From Actinomycetes bacterium (GTDB taxonomy: Bacteria > Actinomycetota > Aquicultoria > SURF-47 > JAUUWJ01): 5,884 nt of DNA. A model generated the notes under the pieces. The model was not told where the DNA came from and ran no database searches. It saw only the letters and a list, made by a program, of their open reading frames with translations. The position numbers and the translations under genes were made by a program. The stretch covers positions 1 to 5,884 of the forward strand of contig JAUUWJ010000051.1 of the NCBI GenBank assembly GCA_030589175.1, read 5' to 3'. Positions 1-5,131 of the stretch are shown one piece after another (the first letter of the stretch is position 1; each line of letters begins with the position of its first letter).

Positions 1-231
1 ATGGACAATAACGATGATAAAAAAAAGAAACGAGTAAAAAAGAGGCAGCACGGTGACCATGTTGATTATATCGTCTATCCGGAAAAAGAAGAGAAGCCTG
101 ATAAGAAAAAAATTAGTTTGACCGGATATGCTTTGGTAAAATACTCGGCTTTAATAATCATAACGATAGCCGTACTATATTTTCTCGCAGTATTTTTATT
201 GCCGGTCATTAAGGTTTTCCTTGGGGGATAA
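1..231 (+). CDS. Small lysine-rich single-span membrane protein, function unknown
   Basis: This is a 76-residue protein that I do not recognise as a named family. Residues 1-37 are very polar, with runs of Lys and Asp/Glu and a short tyrosine-containing stretch. Residues about 48-72 form one strongly hydrophobic helix, ending in a Gly-Gly C-terminus. The Lys-rich N-terminus suggests that end stays in the cytoplasm, by the positive-inside rule. The ATG is the first base of the window, so its ribosome binding site cannot be seen and a longer upstream start cannot be excluded. The Ku-LigD remnant starts 2 bp after its stop, with its own ribosome binding site inside the last codons here, so the two were probably one transcript. 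Whether the protein had anything to do with DNA repair is unknown. Confidence 0.6.
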   Translation: MDNNDDKKKKRVKKRQHGDHVDYIVYPEKEEKPDKKKISLTGYALVKYSALIIITIAVLYFLAVFLLPVIKVFLGG

Positions 232-233
232 AT

Positions 234-696
234 ATGATACGTCAAATTTGGTCCGGGAACCTAAGTTTTGGTCTAAAAAGTTTTTTAAAGACGAGCAGAG
301 CAACCGGCTTGCATCTCTTTGTTCCCGTAAAACCTGTCTATTCTTTCAAATTAGTGCGCAGTTTGGCACATTTTATAGAGAGAATTGCAAATAGAGAAAA
401 TTCCAAACTGGCTACTACAGAGAACATTGTAAAAAACGGAGAGGCTGAACATATAGATTATTTAAAGAATATAGAAGGAAAAACATTGGCCAGTGTATAT
501 TCTCGGTAAGGGCCAGAAAGGGAGCATTAGTATCGATACCAATTGAGTGGCGAGAGTTAGAAGCTGGCTTATCTCCAAAGAACTTTAATATGTTTAATAT
601 ATTTTCTCGCTCGGAACAAAAAGGAGAGCTTTTAAAGAAATTCTAGAAAATAGACAAGATTTAAAAAATGCCATAAGAATTTCGCTTAATAAATAA
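234..696 (+). pseudogene. ligD: Decayed Ku-LigD remnant: Ku N-terminus joined to the end of a LigD polymerase domain, with two frameshifts
   Basis: The intact ancestors would have been Ku, which binds DNA ends, and LigD, which fills and seals them in bacterial non-homologous end joining. The first 14 codons read MIRQIWSGNLSFGL, matching the conserved Ku start (R-x-IWSG-x-[IL]-SFGL). The frame then passes directly into the C-terminal half of a LigD polymerase domain: KTSRATGLH (usually KTSGxxGLH), then TTE, then IDYLKN-IEGKTLA. A stop falls at 507-509. Homology resumes in another frame at 503 with SVRARKGA and SIPIEW, because TC is duplicated at 501-504. A second shift at about 635-637 is needed to read EILENRQDL, and the last frame stops at 694-696. 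The Ku core, the polymerase DxD motif and the ligase and nuclease domains are absent. A good ribosome binding site (GGGGGA, about 223-228) still precedes the ATG. A 91-residue product could be made from 234-509, but it should be inactive. Family identification rests on recalled motifs. Confidence 0.8.
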
Positions 697-785
697 GATA
701 AAAGCATTTCATATTTTCGATATCTTTTCTTGCAAAAACTTTCAAAGTAATCAAGCAAAGGCTTATAGCAACTTATTTTTAACAA

Positions 786-811
786 GTTTTTAATGCTTTA
801 GTTATGGGCAA
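786..811 (+). promoter_or_regulatory. Possible SigB-type promoter for the YtxH-like gene
   Basis: GTTTTT (786-791) is followed by 14 nt and then GGGCAA (806-811). This resembles the SigB consensus (GTTTAA, 12-15 nt, GGGTAT), with a C in place of T in the -10 element. The 14-nt spacing equals that of the stronger site at 1110-1135. Transcription would start near 818, just before the ribosome binding site at 822, giving a very short leader. The link to the sigma factor downstream is inferred. Confidence 0.5.
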
Positions 812-821
812 AATACTTTTA

Positions 822-827
822 GGGAGG
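822..827 (+). promoter_or_regulatory. Ribosome binding site that sets the YtxH-like start
   Basis: GGGAGG lies 5 nt before the ATG at 833. It overlaps the in-frame GTG at 827, which therefore cannot be the start served by this site. This supports the 833 start. Confidence 0.75.
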
Positions 828-832
828 TGTAT

Positions 833-1087
833 ATGGACTCAAGAATAGCTCGTTTGCTGTACTTAATGGTAGGAGTTTTTATTGCCGGTGCAAGCATGGC
901 TGCCATAATTGTCTACTTTTTCGCACCACGAAGTGGAAAAGAAACAAGGCAAAACATAGTCAATTTTAGTAAGGATATGAAATCTCGCCAGCAAGAGATG
1001 TTAAGGCGTTTGCGTGAGAGAGAACCTCGGATAAGGGCAAAAGCTGAGCAGGAAAAGGAGAGTTGGATCAAGAAGTTGGTTGCCTAA
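833..1087 (+). CDS. YtxH-domain general-stress membrane protein
   Basis: This is an 84-residue protein. One transmembrane helix spans residues about 8-30. It is followed at once by FAPRSGKETRQ, the signature of YtxH-domain proteins (usually LFAPxSGKExR), and then by a highly charged, probably helical or coiled-coil tail on the cytoplasmic side. The biochemical role of the family is not established. In Bacillus subtilis, ytxH belongs to a stress-induced operon under SigB and SigH control, which fits its position here between two SigB-like promoters and beside a SigB-type locus. The ATG at 833 is chosen over the in-frame GTG at 827 because the GGGAGG ribosome binding site sits just before it. 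A gap of about 150 bp separates it from the anti-sigma gene. Confidence 0.75.
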   Translation: MDSRIARLLYLMVGVFIAGASMAAIIVYFFAPRSGKETRQNIVNFSKDMKSRQQEMLRRLREREPRIRAKAEQEKESWIKKLVA

Positions 1088-1109
1088 CAAGCGACAACTA
1101 ACTTTTCTT

Positions 1110-1135
1110 GTTTAAGTAATAAGTGGTTAGGGTAA
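1110..1135 (+). promoter_or_regulatory. SigB-type promoter of the sigma/anti-sigma operon
   Basis: GTTTAA (1110-1115), a 14-nt spacer and GGGTAA (1130-1135) match the SigB-family consensus (GTTTAA, 12-15 nt, GGGTAT) at all six -35 positions and five of six -10 positions. Transcription would start near 1142, leaving an untranslated leader of roughly 100 nt before the ATG at 1240. Its place just upstream of a SigB/SigF-type sigma operon suggests positive autoregulation, as known for B. subtilis sigB. Use by this particular sigma factor is inferred. Confidence 0.72.
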
Positions 1136-1239
1136 TAAAGCTTTGCTAAATAAGAAAGCGATTATTACAAAATTTAGTACCTTGCTCAAATAAATGATAG
1201 CATAGTAAGAACTTAATATTAATGCGTTAGGGTTGGTCT

Positions 1240-1623
1240 ATGAAAACGTCTACTTCAGCGAGTGTAGATTTGGCTTTGCCTTTAAGAAAAGAGTATGCAC
1301 AGGTTTTACGGCTGGCTGTTGCCGGAATAGCCAGCCGTCTCGACTTTAATTGGGAACAAATAGAAGATATAAAACTTGCTTCTGAAGAAGCATTTCTTTT
1401 GGTGATGCAAAAGAAAATGGATAAAAACATCCATTTTAATTTCTTGCTTAGGCCCGACAGAATTGCCGTTAATGTCGTTAATGCTCATCTTGGCTCATTC
1501 AACATGCAAAGTTATGAGCAAAAATACAGTTTCTTTATTTTGACCGGCTTGATGGACAAAGTTGACGTCGTTCCCCGAAACGAAAGTTACTTTGACCTGA
1601 AATTTGTTAAGAAGCTTTATTGA
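1240..1623 (+). CDS. Degenerate RsbW-like anti-sigma protein, ATP site lost
   Basis: This 127-residue protein has the length and layout of RsbW/SpoIIAB-type GHKL (HATPase) anti-sigma factors. The N-box helix reads DIKLASEEAFLLVM at 43-56, and the G2-region helix ends in the family-typical LMDKVDV. Aligned by eye with the canonical kinase at 3582, it keeps the N-box Glu (Glu50) but has Leu54 where the Mg-binding Asn should be. The G1 motif DxG is replaced by Asn81-Ala-His83, and the G2 glycines are absent. It is unlikely to bind ATP or phosphorylate a STAS protein. It could still bind the sigma factor encoded 1 bp downstream, or act as a decoy or scaffold. The start is the only well-placed ATG, with a weak AGGG-type ribosome binding site at about 1229-1235. 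The gene is the first in the operon behind the SigB-type promoter. Confidence 0.72.
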   Translation: MKTSTSASVDLALPLRKEYAQVLRLAVAGIASRLDFNWEQIEDIKLASEEAFLLVMQKKMDKNIHFNFLLRPDRIAVNVVNAHLGSFNMQSYEQKYSFFILTGLMDKVDVVPRNESYFDLKFVKKLY

Positions 1624-1624
1624 T

Positions 1625-2404
1625 ATGGCCAATATAAATGTTCCTGATAAAAAATTAGTATTTGAACTTTTTAAAAAGTACAAAGGAACAAATGACATAC
1701 AAATAAGAGATAGATTGGTCAAGCTTCACTTATATTTAGTTGAATTCCTGGCAAGAAGATTTAGAAACAGGGGCGAATCACTGGAGGACTTAGTGCAAGT
1801 CGGAACAATAGGCTTAATAAAGGCAATTGACCGTTTTGATTTAGGCCGCAAGGTTGAATTTACAACGTACGCAACTCCGACAATTGTGGGTACTTTGAAA
1901 AGACATTTTAGGGATCAAAAGTGGGCCATAAGAGTTCCGCGCCGCTTACAAGAGCTAAATTTACAGGTTAATGATGCTGTTTCAAGGCTTACGCAAAGCT
2001 TAAAGAGAGCGCCGTCCATAGCTGAAATAGCTGATGAAGTAAAAGCAAGCGAAGAAGAAATTCTTGAAGCAATGGATACGAGTAAAGCATATACGCTTAT
2101 TTCACTTGACAGTGAACGCTCTGATGAAAATGATGAGGATTTTACTTTACTAGATTTTATTGGGCAGGAAGATAAGCAACTTACCAACTTAAACGAATTA
2201 GCATCGCTTACCAATGCCGTAAAAGGTTTGGCCGGTCAAGAGAAAAAACTTCTTTATCTGCGTTTTATAAAGGGGCTTACCCAAACTGAAATAGCAGAAA
2301 TATTAGGTATTTCTCAGATGCATGTATCAAGGTTGTTAAGGAAAACATTAAATAGCATGAGAAAAAAAATGATAGAAGAAGAAAGGATAGATGAGCAAAA
2401 ATAA
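1625..2404 (+). CDS. SigB/SigF/SigG-family RNA polymerase sigma factor
   Basis: This 259-residue sigma-70 factor lacks region 1.1, as expected for the stress and sporulation group. Region 2 covers residues about 30-105, with EDLVQVGTIGLIKAIDRFD, then FTTYATPTIVGTLKRHFRD and the IRVPRR segment characteristic of SigB/SigF/SigG. Region 3 covers about 110-185. Region 4 covers about 205-250, with the -35-reading helix-turn-helix TQTEIAEILGISQMHVSRLL. It should direct core polymerase to promoters of the GTTT/GGGTA type found at 786-811 and 1110-1135. The ATG at 1625 lies 1 bp after the stop of the degenerate anti-sigma gene, so translation is probably coupled. An in-frame TTG at 1604 would add seven residues and is less likely. 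The following run of STAS and RsbW-like genes implies control by partner switching. In B. subtilis the sigma gene follows rsbV and rsbW, whereas here it precedes them. Confidence 0.93.
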   Translation: MANINVPDKKLVFELFKKYKGTNDIQIRDRLVKLHLYLVEFLARRFRNRGESLEDLVQVGTIGLIKAIDRFDLGRKVEFTTYATPTIVGTLKRHFRDQKWAIRVPRRLQELNLQVNDAVSRLTQSLKRAPSIAEIADEVKASEEEILEAMDTSKAYTLISLDSERSDENDEDFTLLDFIGQEDKQLTNLNELASLTNAVKGLAGQEKKLLYLRFIKGLTQTEIAEILGISQMHVSRLLRKTLNSMRKKMIEEERIDEQK

Positions 2405-2444
2405 AGTTTTGTTTTTGCATAAATGCTAAATAAATTTTGTAGAA

Positions 2445-2450
2445 GGGAGG
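2445..2450 (+). promoter_or_regulatory. Ribosome binding site that sets the first STAS gene start
   Basis: GGGAGG lies 5 nt before the ATG at 2456. It falls inside the longer reading frame that would start at an ATG at 2423, which has no ribosome binding site, so the shorter start is preferred. Confidence 0.8.
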
Positions 2451-2455
2451 TTTAT

Positions 2456-2791
2456 ATGGCAGATATTAATATTGGCAAGAAAGAAAAAAATAATACGCCG
2501 GTGCTCGAAGTCCAAGGGGAGGTGGATATCTACACAGCTCCAAAGCTGAAAAAGGAGATATTGTCTTTAATAGATGATGGGAAGTATACAATGATAATTG
2601 ACTTAGCTAATGTTGATTTTATGGATAGCTCTGGCCTAGGTGTTTTGGTTAGCGGTTTAAAAAGAGTATCACCCCATGATGGTAAAATTTATTTAATAGC
2701 TAATCGCCCGAACATAATAAAGATATTTAATATTACGGGTTTGGACAAGGTTTTTGAGATCTATGCAAACATTGAAGAAATCGCAAATTGA
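2456..2791 (+). CDS. STAS-domain anti-sigma factor antagonist (RsbV/SpoIIAA-like), copy 1
   Basis: This 111-residue protein is one STAS domain of normal length. It has GEVDIYTAPKL near residues 21-31, then IIDLANVDFMDSSGLGVLV at 47-65, then the C-terminal NITGLDKVFEI helix. Ser58 in the MDSSG motif aligns with the serine phosphorylated in SpoIIAA (Ser58) and RsbV (Ser56). When unphosphorylated, such proteins bind the anti-sigma kinase and free the sigma factor. Phosphorylation by the kinase cancels this. The strong GGGAGG ribosome binding site favours the ATG at 2456. The gene begins 51 bp after the sigma gene, and its end overlaps the next gene by 29 bp. That neighbour looks unable to phosphorylate it, so its kinase is more likely the one at 3582. 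This is an inference from motifs. Confidence 0.9.
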   Translation: MADINIGKKEKNNTPVLEVQGEVDIYTAPKLKKEILSLIDDGKYTMIIDLANVDFMDSSGLGVLVSGLKRVSPHDGKIYLIANRPNIIKIFNITGLDKVFEIYANIEEIAN

Positions 2792-3161
2792 GAAGCAAAT
2801 TATCAGCCTAAAGATACCGGCCGAAGTAAGTTTTTTAAGGGCAGTTAGGCTTTTGATAACTGCTCAATTAAGGCTGCGCTCTGCCGATGAAGTTGATCTC
2901 GATGACTTAAAGTTAGCTATCAGCGAGTTTTTAGCAAGAGCTTTTGAAGCAGAGATTGTTGGTGAATATATAAAGATCGATATCTCGATTGAGAAGAATC
3001 TGGTTGATATTGAAATTGGCGATTTTGAAGAGTTTGATCCAAAAAAATTGTTTGCTTCTCCTTACTTAAACTTTGAAGCGATAGATACGCTGGTGAATAA
3101 TTTTGAAATTGAAGCATTAGAAGGTAGCCTTGTTAAAGTTAAGATAAAAAAATCTTTTTAG
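2763..3161 (+). CDS. Second degenerate RsbW-like protein, ATP site lost
   Basis: This protein of about 132 residues has a GHKL/RsbW-like layout. The N-terminal strand is ISLKIPAEVSFLRAVR, the N-box helix is DDLKLAISEFLARAFEAE at about 47-64, and a C-terminal strand region follows. The N-box Glu (Glu55) is kept, but Arg59 sits where the Mg-binding Asn should be. The G1 DxG is replaced by the Gly-Asp-Phe of IEIGDF, and no G2 Gly-x-Gly is present. The fold is probably kept but kinase activity is unlikely. The start overlaps the first STAS gene by 29 bp, which suggests translational coupling. No good ribosome binding site is visible, and in-frame TTG codons at 2754 and 2772 are alternatives. Because it follows a STAS gene, it occupies the position of an RsbW. 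It may bind the STAS protein or the sigma factor without phosphorylating anything. Confidence 0.68.
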   Translation: MQTLKKSQIEKQIISLKIPAEVSFLRAVRLLITAQLRLRSADEVDLDDLKLAISEFLARAFEAEIVGEYIKIDISIEKNLVDIEIGDFEEFDPKKLFASPYLNFEAIDTLVNNFEIEALEGSLVKVKIKKSF

Positions 3162-3202
3162 CAGAGGGCATCATTATTATGTTATATCTTGAATTAAATA
3201 AC

Positions 3203-3210
3203 TGGAGGGG
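3203..3210 (+). promoter_or_regulatory. Ribosome binding site of the second STAS gene
   Basis: TGGAGGGG (GGAGG at 3204-3208) ends 2-4 nt before the ATG at 3213. It is a strong purine-rich site and supports this start and independent initiation of the second STAS gene. Confidence 0.7.
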
Positions 3211-3212
3211 TC

Positions 3213-3548
3213 ATGGAAGTTAACGATTATGAAGATTTATCTATTATTAGGGCGGAAGGTGAGATAGATCATTGGCGAGCTACAGAGCTAGAACAAAAAA
3301 TTGATGACGCAATAAGAGGAAGCGAAAACGATGTAATTGTAGACTTTTCCGATCTGACTTACATAGATAGCGGCGGTATATCGGTTTTATTTGTTCAATT
3401 AAAAAAACTCATTGAAAAAGAGAGAAGAATGATTGTGGTGACAGAGAATAAAAATATTATCAAGATCCTCAGACTAGTAAACATCATTAACCAAAAAAAC
3501 TTTGAACTAAAACCAAATTTAGAACAAGCAAAGCGCATAATTAACTAA
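3213..3548 (+). CDS. STAS-domain anti-sigma factor antagonist, copy 2
   Basis: This 111-residue single-STAS protein has the GEIDHWRATEL strand-loop near residues 16-26 and VIVDFSDLTYIDSGGISVL near 41-59. Ser53 is the residue after Asp in the DSGG motif and aligns with the phospho-acceptor serine of SpoIIAA and RsbV. The neighbouring residue is Gly rather than the usual Ser/Thr, and the G-L-G that usually follows is G-I-S, so it differs clearly from the first STAS copy. The C-terminal helix (NIIKILRLVNIIN) is less like the typical ITGL form. It should be the antagonist paired with the kinase gene 33 bp downstream. The two STAS copies are diverged, so this is not a recent duplication. Confidence 0.88.
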   Translation: MEVNDYEDLSIIRAEGEIDHWRATELEQKIDDAIRGSENDVIVDFSDLTYIDSGGISVLFVQLKKLIEKERRMIVVTENKNIIKILRLVNIINQKNFELKPNLEQAKRIIN

Positions 3549-3581
3549 TTAATTTGTAAGGCCTACTGCAATCTCAAATAA

Positions 3582-3980
3582 ATGGAAAAAGAAAAGAAAA
3601 GCATAACTATTAAAAGCGATCCAAAGAATATTTCAAAAGCGAGACGTTTTGTTGAAATTATTGCCAAACAATATGGTTTCAACGACAGCCAAATATTTGA
3701 TATTAAGGTAGCTTCGGGTGAAGCTATCAGTAATGCTATCGAGCATGGTTCTCCTTTAGGCGCGAAAAGCAATATTACGGTAGAGGCTGATTTCTCTAAA
3801 AATTGTTTGGAGCTAAAAGTAATCGATAGGGGAATTTTCAAAAAGCAAGTGAAAGTTGACAATCCGGACCCTCGTCATCGTGGTAGAGGCATTCCCTTTA
3901 TGCTAGCATTGATGGACACGGTTACCATCAAAGAAGGCAAAAAAGGAACTACGGTAAAATTGATTAAAAAGCTTAAATAG
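3582..3980 (+). CDS. RsbW/SpoIIAB-like anti-sigma factor serine kinase (intact ATP site)
   Basis: This 132-residue GHKL-family protein would bind its sigma factor in the cytoplasm and phosphorylate STAS antagonists using ATP. All key motifs are present: N-box DIKVASGEAISNAIEHG with Glu47 and Asn51, G1 box VIDRG with Asp82 and Gly84, and G2 box RGRGI (Gly101, Gly103) followed by LALMDTVTI. It is the only one of the three RsbW-like proteins here that keeps these residues, so it is the likely kinase for both STAS proteins. An in-frame stop directly precedes the ATG, which fixes 3582 as the earliest possible start. No Shine-Dalgarno sequence lies at normal spacing, so it may be weakly translated or depend on upstream translation. 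It is the last gene of the stress module. No clear terminator separates it from the Nif3-like gene. Confidence 0.9.
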   Translation: MEKEKKSITIKSDPKNISKARRFVEIIAKQYGFNDSQIFDIKVASGEAISNAIEHGSPLGAKSNITVEADFSKNCLELKVIDRGIFKKQVKVDNPDPRHRGRGIPFMLALMDTVTIKEGKKGTTVKLIKKLK

Positions 3981-4010
3981 ATTGAAGTATTTACTGTAAG
4001 TTAGCTGATA

Positions 4011-4016
4011 GAGGAG
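4011..4016 (+). promoter_or_regulatory. Ribosome binding site supporting the TTG start of the Nif3-like gene
   Basis: GAGGAG lies 5 nt before TTG at 4022. A GTG at 4018 is out of frame, and no in-frame ATG lies at a suitable distance, so this site decides for the TTG. Confidence 0.75.
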
Positions 4017-4021
4017 AGTGC

Positions 4022-5131
4022 TTGCCGACCCTAGAAGAATTACTTCCGATTTTTTCAGAGTTTGCCCCACAAAGCTTAGCGGAACCTTGGGATAACGTGG
4101 GTTTGCAGCTAGGGGATAAGCGATCAAAAATCAATCGTATGCTTCTAAGTTTAAATGCAACTCAGGAAACGATTGAAGAAGCTATTCAAAAAAAATGCGA
4201 GCTCTTATTTACACATCATCCGCTCTTTTTTGAAGATATAAACAGCATTGTTAATACGTCAGCATTATTTGATGTTATAAAAGATGCGCTTGCGAAGAAT
4301 ATTGGCATCTATTCTGCTCATACAAATCTGGATAAGTCAGAGCAAGGTATCAACAAGGTTCTAGCTGATTATCTTGAACTTAAGAAAATAGAACCATTAA
4401 TTGCCGATACGGATTTTAAGAAACTTGTTTTTTTTGTAGAGACAAAGTACTCAAAAAAGATAATTGAAGAATTAGCGCTTTTGGGTGCCGGCAAAATTGG
4501 CCAATATTCGAACGCTAGTTTTAGGTCAAAAGGAGTTGGAACATTTAAGCCTGAAGCCGGAGCGAAGCCGGCTGTTGGAGAAAAAGGTGTTGTTAATGAA
4601 GTAGGTGAAGAGCGAGTTGAGATGCTTGTTCATCAGAGCATACTTGTAAATGTTGTGAAGAAACTAATTGAAACTCATCCTTATGAAGAGGTAGCATACG
4701 ATATTTATCCGATTGAAGGCATCAAAAAAAGCAATGTTGGGCTAGGGAGAATTGGCGATTTTTCTTCGCAAAAGCGCATTTGTGACATCATTGCTGATTT
4801 AAGACAAAATGTAGATGGCCAAATTAGTGTTTTAGGAAATCCAGAAAAGAAGGTTAGAAGAGCAGCTATTTTAGCCGGTGCAGGAGCATCTTATATAGAG
4901 CAAACCGGGGCAAAAGGAGCCGAGCTTTTTATTACTTCTGATGTTAAATATCACGAAGCCCAAAAAGCGGCTGAAATTGGCTTAAATTTAATAATTCTTT
5001 CTCACTTTGCGATTGAGAAATTTGCTTTGAATCTGCTGGCTCCGTTGCTTGCTGATAAGTTAAACAAATCGGGTTATAGTGTTGATGTGATAATTTCAGA
5101 AAAGGAAAGTGATGTTTGGTTTGAAAACTGA
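4022..5131 (+). CDS. Nif3-like dinuclear metal-centre protein (DUF34, YqfO type)
   Basis: This 369-residue protein belongs to the widespread Nif3 family, often annotated as GTP cyclohydrolase 1 type 2 although its reaction is not firmly known. Family members form hexameric toroids with two metals per subunit. The metal ligands are visible: TH65H66P, then the HTNLD motif with His100 and Asp104, and near the C-terminus His328 and Glu332 in SHFAIEKF (usually GHxxTE). The N-terminal motif PWDNVGLQLGD and ITSDVKYHEAQ at about 306-316 are also typical. Residues about 131-230 form the extra central domain found in YqfO-type proteins, ending in THPYEEVAYDIYP. The length fits this longer subgroup. Translation starts at TTG with a good GAGGAG site. 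The 3' end overlaps the zinc-ribbon gene by 20 bp. Confidence 0.92.
   Translation: MPTLEELLPIFSEFAPQSLAEPWDNVGLQLGDKRSKINRMLLSLNATQETIEEAIQKKCELLFTHHPLFFEDINSIVNTSALFDVIKDALAKNIGIYSAHTNLDKSEQGINKVLADYLELKKIEPLIADTDFKKLVFFVETKYSKKIIEELALLGAGKIGQYSNASFRSKGVGTFKPEAGAKPAVGEKGVVNEVGEERVEMLVHQSILVNVVKKLIETHPYEEVAYDIYPIEGIKKSNVGLGRIGDFSSQKRICDIIADLRQNVDGQISVLGNPEKKVRRAAILAGAGASYIEQTGAKGAELFITSDVKYHEAQKAAEIGLNLIILSHFAIEKFALNLLAPLLADKLNKSGYSVDVIISEKESDVWFEN

Noticed and set aside
234..509. A real short 91-residue gene rather than a pseudogene
   Set aside because: Clear LigD polymerase homology continues past its stop in two other frames, so the stop is caused by a frameshift. The short product lacks the catalytic Asp pair.
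594..785. Reverse-strand open frame of 63 codons
   Set aside because: It mostly overlaps the LigD remnant on the other strand, resembles no family, and has no convincing ribosome binding site.
697..785. Further LigD (ligase or nuclease) remnants after the polymerase tail
   Set aside because: I read all forward frames and found no ligase or phosphoesterase motif. The stretch is AT-rich with no recognisable homology.
1189..1212. Possible housekeeping promoter (TTGCTC, 18 nt, TAAGAA) before the anti-sigma gene
   Set aside because: The -10 match is poor and the region is AT-rich, so such matches are expected by chance. The SigB-type site is much stronger.
1915..2214. Reverse-strand open frame of 99 codons inside the sigma gene
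   Set aside because: It is a Ser-rich shadow of a well-conserved sigma factor coding frame. The same reasoning removes the other reverse frames at 1227-1430, 1306-1488, 1495-1722, 2920-3117, 3563-3862, 3903-4127, 4944-5186 and 5585-5770.
2423..2455. Upstream ATG extending the first STAS protein by 11 residues
   Set aside because: It has no ribosome binding site, the added residues do not look like a STAS N-terminus, and the strong GGGAGG site at 2445-2450 serves the ATG at 2456.
3142..3160. AAGAT/ATCTT hairpin followed by T residues, as a terminator at the end of the second RsbW-like gene
   Set aside because: The stem is only 5 bp with a single G-C pair, lies inside the coding sequence, and is too weak for an intrinsic terminator.
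3538..3556. AT-only palindrome-like stretch (TTAACTAATTAA) at the end of the second STAS gene
   Set aside because: It has no GC stem and no T-run of terminator type. Short AT palindromes are common in this composition.
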